A stretch of DNA of 46,666 bases from positions 1 through 46,666 of the IMG/VR virus record IMGVR_UViG_3300045049_000126; one strand, given 5' to 3'. Positions 30,259 to 37,937 of this stretch are shown piece after piece. Made by a program: the position numbers and the translations under genes. Positions within the stretch are counted from its first letter, which is position 1; the number at the start of each line of letters is the position of its first letter. The notes under the pieces were generated by a model, which was not told the origin of the DNA, did not search any database, and worked only from the letters and a program-made list of their open reading frames with translations. Origin of the DNA: a virus.

Positions 30259-30608
30259 AGTTCGGTCCTGGCTTCTACAACGTCTATCGGCTCACAGAGC
30301 GACTAGGCTATCGACACGTTGACGATCTATTGCAGGAAATGAGCGCGGCGGAGCTTACCGGATGGTTTGCCTATCTTGAACTGGATGACGAGGTACGCGC
30401 GAACTGGACAGCATACGCCATCGCTAAAGCGTTTGGAGGTGGCAAGAAGGACGGACAAGGCAAAAAGACAGAGGAAATAGAAGAAGAGATCTTTGACACA
30501 ACAGATCCAGATTTCGAGAAGTACTTTCAAGGATTCATTTACGAGAGTGAAAAGCCGAAAATGCAACAAAAGAAACAAGGATCGAATGCAGATATCATCA
30601 TTGGATAA
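29845..30608 (+). CDS. Tail assembly chaperone GT fusion by -1 frameshift
   Basis: Slipping back one base on AAAAAAAAA (30247-30255) avoids the TAG. Translation then continues as IEFGPGFYNVYRLTERLGY, and LLQEMSAAELTGWFAYLELD follows, the classic T-domain sequence, giving about 254 residues. The T part has no ribosome site of its own before IEFGPG; an internal ATG at 30330 lies inside the conserved domain and is not a credible start. Frameshifting at this gene pair just before the tape measure is widespread in siphophages. Short-to-long ratio depends on slip efficiency, unknown here. Confidence 0.82.
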
Positions 30609-30627
30609 GAAAGGAGGTGATTAACAG

Positions 30628-33600
30628 ATGCCAGATTTAGAACCAATCAAGATAAAGGTAGAAGTGGAATATGATGGAAGTGGACTAGAAAAAGCAAAGG
30701 AAGATATACAGAGCTTAAATGACGCTGGCGACGCAGGTGGTGAGCAGTTAGGAGGATTAGGGGGGGAATTAGACAATCTTGGCGAGAAAGCGCGTCAAAC
30801 CGCATCAGATACGGCTGCGCTTGCTAAGGCTATCGAGGAATCTGGTAAGCCTGTTGAGGAATTAAATAGTGCGCTGAGCGATAGTAACGAGATACTAGAC
30901 GAACATTCACAGGCTATAGAAGACACGAATAAAGCCTATGAAGAACTTCCAAAAAAGATAACAGAAACGAATGCAGCGGTACAAGAATCCTCCGATGTTT
31001 TGCCTATTGCATCTAAAAATCTAGAGGAGATGAATAATAATCTGAATCAGATGAAACAAGTTGCTTCTGATTCAGCTAACGTAATTCCTGAATTTAATAG
31101 TAACTTGCAAGACTTGACAGATTCAGCCGTAAACGCAAATAAGACATTTCAAGAGCTTAATAATCTTCCTCCTGGCACAGTTCTACAATTCGATAATCAG
31201 GGGCGTTTGATGGCTAGTAGCGCGCAATACTTTGCAGACGCTTCTGAACAAGTAGTACAAAGTACACAAGATATAACACAAAGCGTAGAAAAAGCATCTA
31301 CACCTATATCAACACTACAAAGGCAAATAGAAGAGGCTGGTAAGGCTGCGCGTGAGGGACCATTTTCTAATTTTATACCACCTCAAGCGATAGATAATAT
31401 TAATCAGGCCAATAGTGCATTAAATCAATCAAATGATGCATTAGATAAGTGGAATGGCTTTCTCGATGATGTATTTAAAGGTCCGGCTAGCGAGATACCG
31501 TCTATAGGTGAATCAATCGGTAGCGCGTGGGAAGGGATGTCTGAATTTTTTAGTGGTGGCGCTCTCATGCAAGGCATGATGATTGCACAAATGGCTGGAA
31601 TGGCGATAGATCAAGCAGGACAACAAATATACAATATGGCGGCAATAGCGGAGGGGCCCGCAGCTCATAGTATGGGGAGCTTTACCGGAACAGTTGATGC
31701 ACTTACACAGAGCGCACAGCGAGCAGGACAACAATTTTCTGAAAGCTATGGACAGCAAATTATGCCTGCGCTCAACGCCATGAATTACCAATTAAATCAA
31801 AATCAGGATTTTGGAGGTGGCGGGGTAGGCATGATAAGCGATACCGTGATGAATCTTGGCAATCTAGAAATGAGCGGAGTCGCGCTTATGATGGGTATGC
31901 CTGGACTCGCTTGGAATCTATTTGCGGCAGGTGGTGAAGGACTTATCAATCAAGGAGCGCAGACGCTTGGATTACCGCAGCCATTTCAAGGACCAGGACC
32001 ACAACAGCAATCACAGATTGATTATCAGCAACAATTCGCACAATTACCGCAAGCAATCGACAAACTAACCGAACAGACACAAATTGCCTCTGATACCTAC
32101 TTAGCAGAGGCGTCGAGTCCTGAATATCTTGCAGCACAGCAAACACTCCCTTTTGCACAGCAAGCATATCAGGAAGCGCAGATTAGATATAACTCTCAGC
32201 ATCCATTAAATGATTCGCTTGGACAGTACGGATCTATGCCGGTTCCACAAGCGCTCCTGATGAGTTATCAAGCACAACAGTACGACGCACAACAGAGTGC
32301 GCTCTACAACCAAGCAATAGCAAGTCAAGGTCCGCTTGACGGCTATTATCTTGACTTTAGCAAAGGCATACCAGGAGCGCTCGGACGACTCTTTCAAAAT
32401 AGCAGCGGTCAACAAAACTTGTACGGAGGTGGTACGCGTCCACCATCGACACCGTTTGATAATAATATTCTTGGCAGTCTAGGAGACTGGTTTCAGAATA
32501 ATGTAGCGTTTGCAGGTGGGCCGGGTGGATGGGGCGGACAAACGTACGGGCAGGCTATAGGAGGATGGTTTAGTAATCTTTTTGGCGGTCTATTTGGCGG
32601 CAATCCACAAACCCCGTCACCAGTCGGCGGCTGTTTCATCGCTGGTACGTCTATCTTGATGAGCGATGGCAGCGAACGAGCTATAGAGACGTTGCAAATT
32701 GGTGAACGCGTACTTGCTCATGACGGTACAACACGAATACATGCTGTCATTACCGATTGTCTTGTCTTTCCAGCAAAACAAACCTATGAACTTACATTCT
32801 CGAATGGCACTACGCTACACACTACCGACTCGCATCCTATCAGCACTACGCGAGGATGGCGCTCTATTGATCCTGCTAGCACAGCTCTGGAGAATCCTGA
32901 TTTATCTGTCTCTAGATTGCAAGTAGGAGACGAGATACACACTGCCAATGGTTCTACTTGTCATCTATTATCTATAAAAAAGCGCGAGATAGAGACTGTC
33001 TACAACATTACAGTTAGTACTTCTCATACCTATTACGCAAATAAAATACTGGTACACAACGCAAAAGGCGCTATGACTGCTAGCGGCACAGGAACAGAAC
33101 AGGTGACACTAGCTCATACCTTTACTGCTAGTGTCACGTGGGAAGCGCAGAATCTACAAAAAAGCTTCACAGCAGCCGCACAATGGGCCGCGCAGAATCT
33201 AGTTAAGTCTGTTGTAGCGGCAGCACAATGGGCAGAGTCCAATCTCGTACATACCGCTATAGCAGCCGCACAATGGGCCGAATCCAACCTTGTCCATATG
33301 GCTACGGCTGCGGCGCAATGGGCCGAATCGAATCTGACACATATGGCAACCGCAGCGGCGGAATGGGCGGAACAAAACTTAACACACGCTGTTACTGCAA
33401 TGGCGCAATGGGCCGATCAAAATTTAGTTCATCCTGTTACTGCAATGGCACAATGGGCGGAACAAGGATTAGAGCACACATTCAAAGGCGTTGCAAACTG
33501 GATAGGGGAAGGATTAGAGCACACATTTAACGCTGTAGCGAATTGGACAGCACAAAACTTAACACCATCGTTTACGGTAAATCCGTCAGTAACGATGCTA

Positions 33601-33951
33601 GCAGACGGTACGTCTAATTGGCCCGGAGGTCCGGCTATTGTTGGCGAGGCTGGCGCTGAATTGGTAGAGCATAACGGCAATTTTTCACTATTCGATCAAG
33701 GAGCGGCTTTCGTTAATCTTCCGGCTGGATCGAATGTTTATCCTATGCGAGATGTATCATACCAACCATCGGCTATCAAAACATTTGCAGATGGAACAGG
33801 GGGAACAATACCTATCTCTTTCGGCATGACAGGAGGAGATATAGTAGTTCACTTAACACATATTACACAGCTAGATGGGAGGACGATAGCACAACAGGTT
33901 GTACCCTACTCTGCGCCAATAATTCGGCAAATGACAGGTAGGAGGAGGTAA
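30628..33951 (+). CDS. Tape measure protein with embedded Hint (bacterial intein-like) domain
   Basis: 1107-residue tail length ruler. Residues 1-230 are charged and coiled (EPIKIKVEVEYDGSGLEKAK...). Residues ~290-460 contain hydrophobic, Gly/Met-rich segments (GGALMQGMMIAQMAGMAIDQ). Residues 669-811 are a Hint domain starting CFIAGTSILMSDG and ending in VHN. Residues ~835-985 are ten 15-residue repeats with an invariant Trp (AQWAESNLVH type). The C terminus has GGPAIVGEAGAELVEHNG, the typical tape-measure tail motif. AAGGAGGTG precedes ATG. A self-cleaving element inside a length ruler is very unusual. Position after the frameshifted chaperone makes the tape-measure call secure. Confidence 0.92.
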   Translation: MPDLEPIKIKVEVEYDGSGLEKAKEDIQSLNDAGDAGGEQLGGLGGELDNLGEKARQTASDTAALAKAIEESGKPVEELNSALSDSNEILDEHSQAIEDTNKAYEELPKKITETNAAVQESSDVLPIASKNLEEMNNNLNQMKQVASDSANVIPEFNSNLQDLTDSAVNANKTFQELNNLPPGTVLQFDNQGRLMASSAQYFADASEQVVQSTQDITQSVEKASTPISTLQRQIEEAGKAAREGPFSNFIPPQAIDNINQANSALNQSNDALDKWNGFLDDVFKGPASEIPSIGESIGSAWEGMSEFFSGGALMQGMMIAQMAGMAIDQAGQQIYNMAAIAEGPAAHSMGSFTGTVDALTQSAQRAGQQFSESYGQQIMPALNAMNYQLNQNQDFGGGGVGMISDTVMNLGNLEMSGVALMMGMPGLAWNLFAAGGEGLINQGAQTLGLPQPFQGPGPQQQSQIDYQQQFAQLPQAIDKLTEQTQIASDTYLAEASSPEYLAAQQTLPFAQQAYQEAQIRYNSQHPLNDSLGQYGSMPVPQALLMSYQAQQYDAQQSALYNQAIASQGPLDGYYLDFSKGIPGALGRLFQNSSGQQNLYGGGTRPPSTPFDNNILGSLGDWFQNNVAFAGGPGGWGGQTYGQAIGGWFSNLFGGLFGGNPQTPSPVGGCFIAGTSILMSDGSERAIETLQIGERVLAHDGTTRIHAVITDCLVFPAKQTYELTFSNGTTLHTTDSHPISTTRGWRSIDPASTALENPDLSVSRLQVGDEIHTANGSTCHLLSIKKREIETVYNITVSTSHTYYANKILVHNAKGAMTASGTGTEQVTLAHTFTASVTWEAQNLQKSFTAAAQWAAQNLVKSVVAAAQWAESNLVHTAIAAAQWAESNLVHMATAAAQWAESNLTHMATAAAEWAEQNLTHAVTAMAQWADQNLVHPVTAMAQWAEQGLEHTFKGVANWIGEGLEHTFNAVANWTAQNLTPSFTVNPSVTMLADGTSNWPGGPAIVGEAGAELVEHNGNFSLFDQGAAFVNLPAGSNVYPMRDVSYQPSAIKTFADGTGGTIPISFGMTGGDIVVHLTHITQLDGRTIAQQVVPYSAPIIRQMTGRRR
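32632..33060 (+). other. Hint / bacterial intein-like domain in the tape measure gene
   Basis: 143 codons, residues 669-811. Block A starts with Cys669 (CFIAGTSILMSDGS). Block B is THSHP-like TTDSHPISTTRGW. Block F/G ends in TYYANKILVHN with the final His-Asn. The next residue is Ala, not Cys/Ser/Thr, and no homing endonuclease is present. This suits a bacterial intein-like domain that cleaves rather than a standard splicing intein. Confidence 0.82.
33133..33582 (+). repeat. Ten 45-bp repeats encoding 15-residue Trp repeats
   Basis: Consensus A-Q-W-A-E-S-N-L-V-H-x-A-T-A-A, one Trp per unit at fixed spacing, degenerating toward the 3' end (ANWIGEGLEH, ANWTAQNL). Confidence 0.8.
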
Positions 33952-33955
33952 CAGA

Positions 33956-36900
33956 ATGGGTACACTAACCTGCTTGATTAGCGGAGTAAGCTATCCTATC
34001 AAGAACGATTCACACCTCATAATAGAAGATACATTAGAAGTACGTGCCACTTTAAAAGTTACCATTGTAGATATGAACGGTACGTACTCCTTCCAGCGTG
34101 GACAGCCTATTACCATCACTGATAGCGACTTAGGACAACTCTATAGCGGCTATGTGAGTACGGATGATCAAACGAAATACGGTCCTGCTAGCTCAGCGGT
34201 TGACCATGTAATCACGGCATTTGATCAGCAATACAAAGCAGACAAGCAAGCGAACAAAATTAATTATCTCAATTGGAAAGCTGGCGATGCTGCAGTAGAC
34301 ATGGTACAACGCACACTAGCAAGTGAAGGTGTTGTAGTGCCAGGAGCGCTACATCATGACGGTACACCTGCGGACTTCAACACAGGATTGCTTACTAATG
34401 CGGCTGGCTATACTCCTCCTACGCCAATAACGAGCGGATTAACCTTGCCAGCTCCGCAGACCTCAGCTACTACAGCAGACGGAGTACTTGAGATTCAGAA
34501 AGCAGGAGCGGACCTGACCATTACAGAGAATACACAGTCCGCTTTTTCTACTGGCACGCTCAACAATGTCCAGGCAACGAGCGCAGGAACACTAATGCCC
34601 ACGACACAAAGCGCACTTAAATTTAGCGCGACGTATCCAGTGGCGACGGGTGCATTTGGCTACATCTATATACAGTTTTGGTCAGGATCGCAGGTCATTG
34701 GCACAAATGACAGCCTTATTTTTGATGTCTGGATACCTGATAGCGCTCCGTATAAAGCTGGTGGGATTGTGCCACTGCTTTCCGATGGTACGATCCCAGG
34801 TGGGTTGTTGGATCAGAACGCGCTTCTCAATGATAGTGATACTGATCTGAGTAACTACGCAGTGAACCAATGGTATACGCGTACGGTATCGCTTTCGGCG
34901 CTCTCCGGCAAAACTATCACTGGCATGCTCGCACAAGTGGGGAGCGTGCAGACTGGGATGTACACGTGGTACATCAAGAACGCGTATCTCTCTTCTCATT
35001 CTGGCAGCAAGTTTTTTGCCCCAACGGATACCACGCCAGTCGTCAATCCGCCAACCGTCTATGGCTACTCTCAATTTGTATCACTCTCTGCGACAACAGC
35101 AGTGGTGACAGTCTGTGATCTGGTGAATTCGTCTCGAATCAGTTCGGCCTATAACATCGATCCGGTGAAATTGCTGAGAGGCTCTGTCATTTCCTGGTAT
35201 GGTAGTGCGAATGCTGCTGTCGCTGCATCCTACGATGGAGTGGCCTATCAGCCATGCACGAATAACGCTGCCCTGCCAGCGCTACCAGTAGGATCGAATC
35301 TGACCGGTCTGACCCTCACACTGAAAGAGACCTTCACCCCAACTGGCAATGATCCAGCTGTCATCCCGCTTCTGCAATTGCTGACGGTCTCTCTGCTCTC
35401 TGCTCCAAATGCGACAAAATCGGATGTGGTGAAAGCATTTGAGACGCAAACGCAATGGAATACTGGCACCTATTCAAGCACGGTATCAACCTCAAGTGGA
35501 GATTTGACCATTGGCAGTGTTTCAAGAAATTGGAATGATGGCTCAGTGGCGAATCAAGTGTTTATCTATGCCACACTTGATAATGGCAGCGGCCCACAAC
35601 AGCAGGCATTCTCAAGCGTGAGCTCAGGTGCATATCAGATTGCACTCAACGCCGATAACTCTCCCGCGATTTTCTTTGGGATGGACAGATTTGACTTTGC
35701 TGGCATTGTCCTGGACTTCACTATTGATTGCGATGTGTATTTTACGCCTGCTGGGCAGTCAGGTGGAAACGATTGGGTACAGGCTGGCGTGTTTTACCGC
35801 ACTGATCCTAATGCCATCTATGATGGTACAACAGCGGGCACAAAAAATAGCATGGCCTATCTGGTGACGCTGGGGGCTGGTCATATCGAAATAGGCTATG
35901 GATCAAATAAAAATACGACTGATAGTTACACGCTCCTGCAATCAGTATCAAGAACCTTTTCAGCGGGCTCTTTTGTGCATCTCAAGATCGTCGTGAATGG
36001 AAAACACCATCTGGTCTATGTGGCAAACGAATCTACACCGACGCTTAATGTATTTGACTCAACTTATGCCAATCCTGGCAGTGTCGGGTTTCGTGGTTGG
36101 TCTGGCTGGACAGCAGCAGCCACTACACAGATTGATAATTTCGTCATGACGCCAGCTACCTCTGGTACCTGGACAGGGCCAGGCACCTCGATTAGCACGC
36201 TTGGTACATGTGCCGCTTCCGTTATTTCCTGGACAGAAGTGAACACCTTGAACTCGACCGAGTCATTTGCTCAGGTGCAAACCAGTGTGGATGAAGGAAG
36301 CACGTACCAACCCTGCAAGAACGGCGGCCCTATTCCCAATCTGCCTGCTGGAACAAACGTCAGCGGCAAGAGCATCATCACGAAAGTCTTCTTCCAGACG
36401 GTATCACAACCGCTAGCTCCGATTGTCCGTGGACTCGTCTGGCGCGTGCTAGGTGCTTATCCTGGCGCGACTGGAGTACGTTCAACCGCGCCAATGGGCA
36501 TTGACTACGTAGTGAGAGCCAATCAATCGGGATTCGGAACAGCTAGCGATGGTCAGACCTGGACAAAAGCAGGAACCGGGACAGACGCGGTAAGCAGTGA
36601 CGAGCTTACTATCTCCAGTACGACAGGAGATGTACACGAACGTCTAGGCACACGCACATGGACAGACGAGGATGCTACTGTACGCTTTAAACTCTCTTTA
36701 AACTCCGATGTAGCAGGCTTAGAACTGCGCTACACGGACACTAACAACTACTATAGGCTTGCTGCTACCTCGACGGGAATAAGTCTCACGAAGAAGATAG
36801 CAGGAGTCTCGTCAACGCTGGCGCTCGTCTCAACAACGCTGAGTACTGGCGTGTGGTATCGTATGCGCTTTCGTATCGTTGGCAGCAATCCGGCTTTACT

Positions 36901-37000
36901 GTATGGCAATGTATGGCCCGATCAAACACTTGAGCCAACTATCGACGGGACAACCTATCGATGGAATGATAATAACTGGACTATCACAGCATCAGATTAG
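33956..37000 (+). CDS. Large tail/baseplate protein with lectin-like modules
   Basis: 1014-residue protein directly after the tape measure, where distal tail and receptor-binding proteins lie. The first ~130 residues resemble the start of phage baseplate hub proteins (EDTLEVRATLKVTIVDMNG, then QPITITDSDLGQLYSG). Two copies of a beta module follow (VISWYGSANAAVAASYDGVA... and VISWTEVNTLNSTESFAQVQ...). A concanavalin/LamG-like domain sits between them (VNGKHHLVYVANESTP, GSVGFRGWSGW) and another near the C terminus (LELRYTDTNNYYRLAA). The stretch 34560-36480 lacks the word habits of neighbouring genes and looks acquired. Likely host-surface glycan binding. Confidence 0.7.
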   Translation: MGTLTCLISGVSYPIKNDSHLIIEDTLEVRATLKVTIVDMNGTYSFQRGQPITITDSDLGQLYSGYVSTDDQTKYGPASSAVDHVITAFDQQYKADKQANKINYLNWKAGDAAVDMVQRTLASEGVVVPGALHHDGTPADFNTGLLTNAAGYTPPTPITSGLTLPAPQTSATTADGVLEIQKAGADLTITENTQSAFSTGTLNNVQATSAGTLMPTTQSALKFSATYPVATGAFGYIYIQFWSGSQVIGTNDSLIFDVWIPDSAPYKAGGIVPLLSDGTIPGGLLDQNALLNDSDTDLSNYAVNQWYTRTVSLSALSGKTITGMLAQVGSVQTGMYTWYIKNAYLSSHSGSKFFAPTDTTPVVNPPTVYGYSQFVSLSATTAVVTVCDLVNSSRISSAYNIDPVKLLRGSVISWYGSANAAVAASYDGVAYQPCTNNAALPALPVGSNLTGLTLTLKETFTPTGNDPAVIPLLQLLTVSLLSAPNATKSDVVKAFETQTQWNTGTYSSTVSTSSGDLTIGSVSRNWNDGSVANQVFIYATLDNGSGPQQQAFSSVSSGAYQIALNADNSPAIFFGMDRFDFAGIVLDFTIDCDVYFTPAGQSGGNDWVQAGVFYRTDPNAIYDGTTAGTKNSMAYLVTLGAGHIEIGYGSNKNTTDSYTLLQSVSRTFSAGSFVHLKIVVNGKHHLVYVANESTPTLNVFDSTYANPGSVGFRGWSGWTAAATTQIDNFVMTPATSGTWTGPGTSISTLGTCAASVISWTEVNTLNSTESFAQVQTSVDEGSTYQPCKNGGPIPNLPAGTNVSGKSIITKVFFQTVSQPLAPIVRGLVWRVLGAYPGATGVRSTAPMGIDYVVRANQSGFGTASDGQTWTKAGTGTDAVSSDELTISSTTGDVHERLGTRTWTDEDATVRFKLSLNSDVAGLELRYTDTNNYYRLAATSTGISLTKKIAGVSSTLALVSTTLSTGVWYRMRFRIVGSNPALLYGNVWPDQTLEPTIDGTTYRWNDNNWTITASD

Positions 37001-37033
37001 TGTCATGATAGTAAATAAATTTCTATCATGACA
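37001..37033. repeat. Paired imperfect palindromes with complementary changes, 23 bp apart
   Basis: TGTCATGATA (37001-37010) and TATCATGACA (37024-37033), 13-bp AT-rich spacer. Each has one change, and the two are exact reverse complements, so a 10-bp hairpin is kept. Confidence 0.65.
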
Positions 37034-37049
37034 GGAAAGGATAACAGCG

Positions 37050-37571
37050 ATGGGAGCGGCAACGGTACAGGGACAAATAGGGACCGGCGCTACTGTTTCA
37101 TGGGCAAACGCAGAGGGGGGTATCGTGTGGAATCTTGCAGACAGCGCGACTAGCACGACGCCTGTAGCAATCCCTACAGCTACAGGAACTAATTATAGCT
37201 GGATTAAAAACCTCGTTCTGGCTGTAACTGTCGTAGGCACGACGACAATAAGCAATCGGACTATAAAAATGGGTAGTAGTCCAACCACAGGATTAGCACT
37301 CTTCTGGAAAGCTGTAGCAGTAGCATCGTATGCACAGGCAGCAAGCGGCAATAGACCAGCTTCGTCAGGTAGTAACGGCGCGACTCCGACAGGATATACA
37401 GCCATGACCACGAGTGCCGTACAGTACGATAATACAAGCGTAGCTAGTAGTAGTACAGGTCCAAACGGTAGTATGGCTGTTTGCTGTTTCGGAGTTGATA
37501 ACACGTATACAGGCGGTGCAGGTAGCGCTATTGCTACACCTTCTGTAATTCTCTCATATGACGAGCAGTAG
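37050..37571 (+). CDS. Putative virion structural protein
   Basis: 173 residues, almost wholly Ala/Gly/Ser/Thr/Val, typical of beta-structured phage appendage proteins (GTTTISNRTIKMGSSPTTGL; SGSNGATPTGYTAMTTSAVQ). It starts shortly after the paired repeat at 37001-37033 with AAAGGA upstream. It lies between two large fibre genes; function as a tail-tip or spike part is inferred from place. Confidence 0.5.
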   Translation: MGAATVQGQIGTGATVSWANAEGGIVWNLADSATSTTPVAIPTATGTNYSWIKNLVLAVTVVGTTTISNRTIKMGSSPTTGLALFWKAVAVASYAQAASGNRPASSGSNGATPTGYTAMTTSAVQYDNTSVASSSTGPNGSMAVCCFGVDNTYTGGAGSAIATPSVILSYDEQ

Positions 37572-37583
37572 AGGATGATAGGC

Positions 37584-37922
37584 ATGGAAAAATATACATG
37601 GCGTGCTGTCTATGATCATGGTGAATCTTGCCATTGCGAGAATGAGGATAATAGTTTTACAGAGGTCGATAAATCGCGTGTAACAACATTGCTTCTCTTA
37701 CCTCTTGCGATAGGCGGTACTGTCCATTACATCGACGTACCATCCGACGCAGAACCTATCTTTTTCAGACGTAGGAGCGTTGAATGCAGTCTTACGGATG
37801 GTAGCAGGATACAACATCCTACGAAGCATTGTATAGGCTGGAAAAACGACGCTACAGCGCAATATCTCTTTGTTTTCGAGGACGACACGACTCTATTGAC
37901 GAACGATCTACAAGCAGTCTAG
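37584..37922 (+). CDS. Hypothetical 112-residue protein
   Basis: Small beta-rich protein (YTWRAVYDHGESCHCENEDN; GTVHYIDVPSDAEPIFFRRR) between fibre genes, similar in style to phage proteins of unknown function that accompany tail fibres. I start it at ATG 37584, eight bases after GAGGA; an ATG at 37575 lies within that ribosome site. Confidence 0.55.
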   Translation: MEKYTWRAVYDHGESCHCENEDNSFTEVDKSRVTTLLLLPLAIGGTVHYIDVPSDAEPIFFRRRSVECSLTDGSRIQHPTKHCIGWKNDATAQYLFVFEDDTTLLTNDLQAV

Positions 37923-37937
37923 CAGGAGCATAAAAGC

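Noticed and set aside
32632-33060. Canonical splicing intein in the tape measure gene
   Set aside because: The residue after the terminal Asn is Ala, not Cys/Ser/Thr, and no endonuclease domain is present, so I call it a Hint/bacterial intein-like domain.
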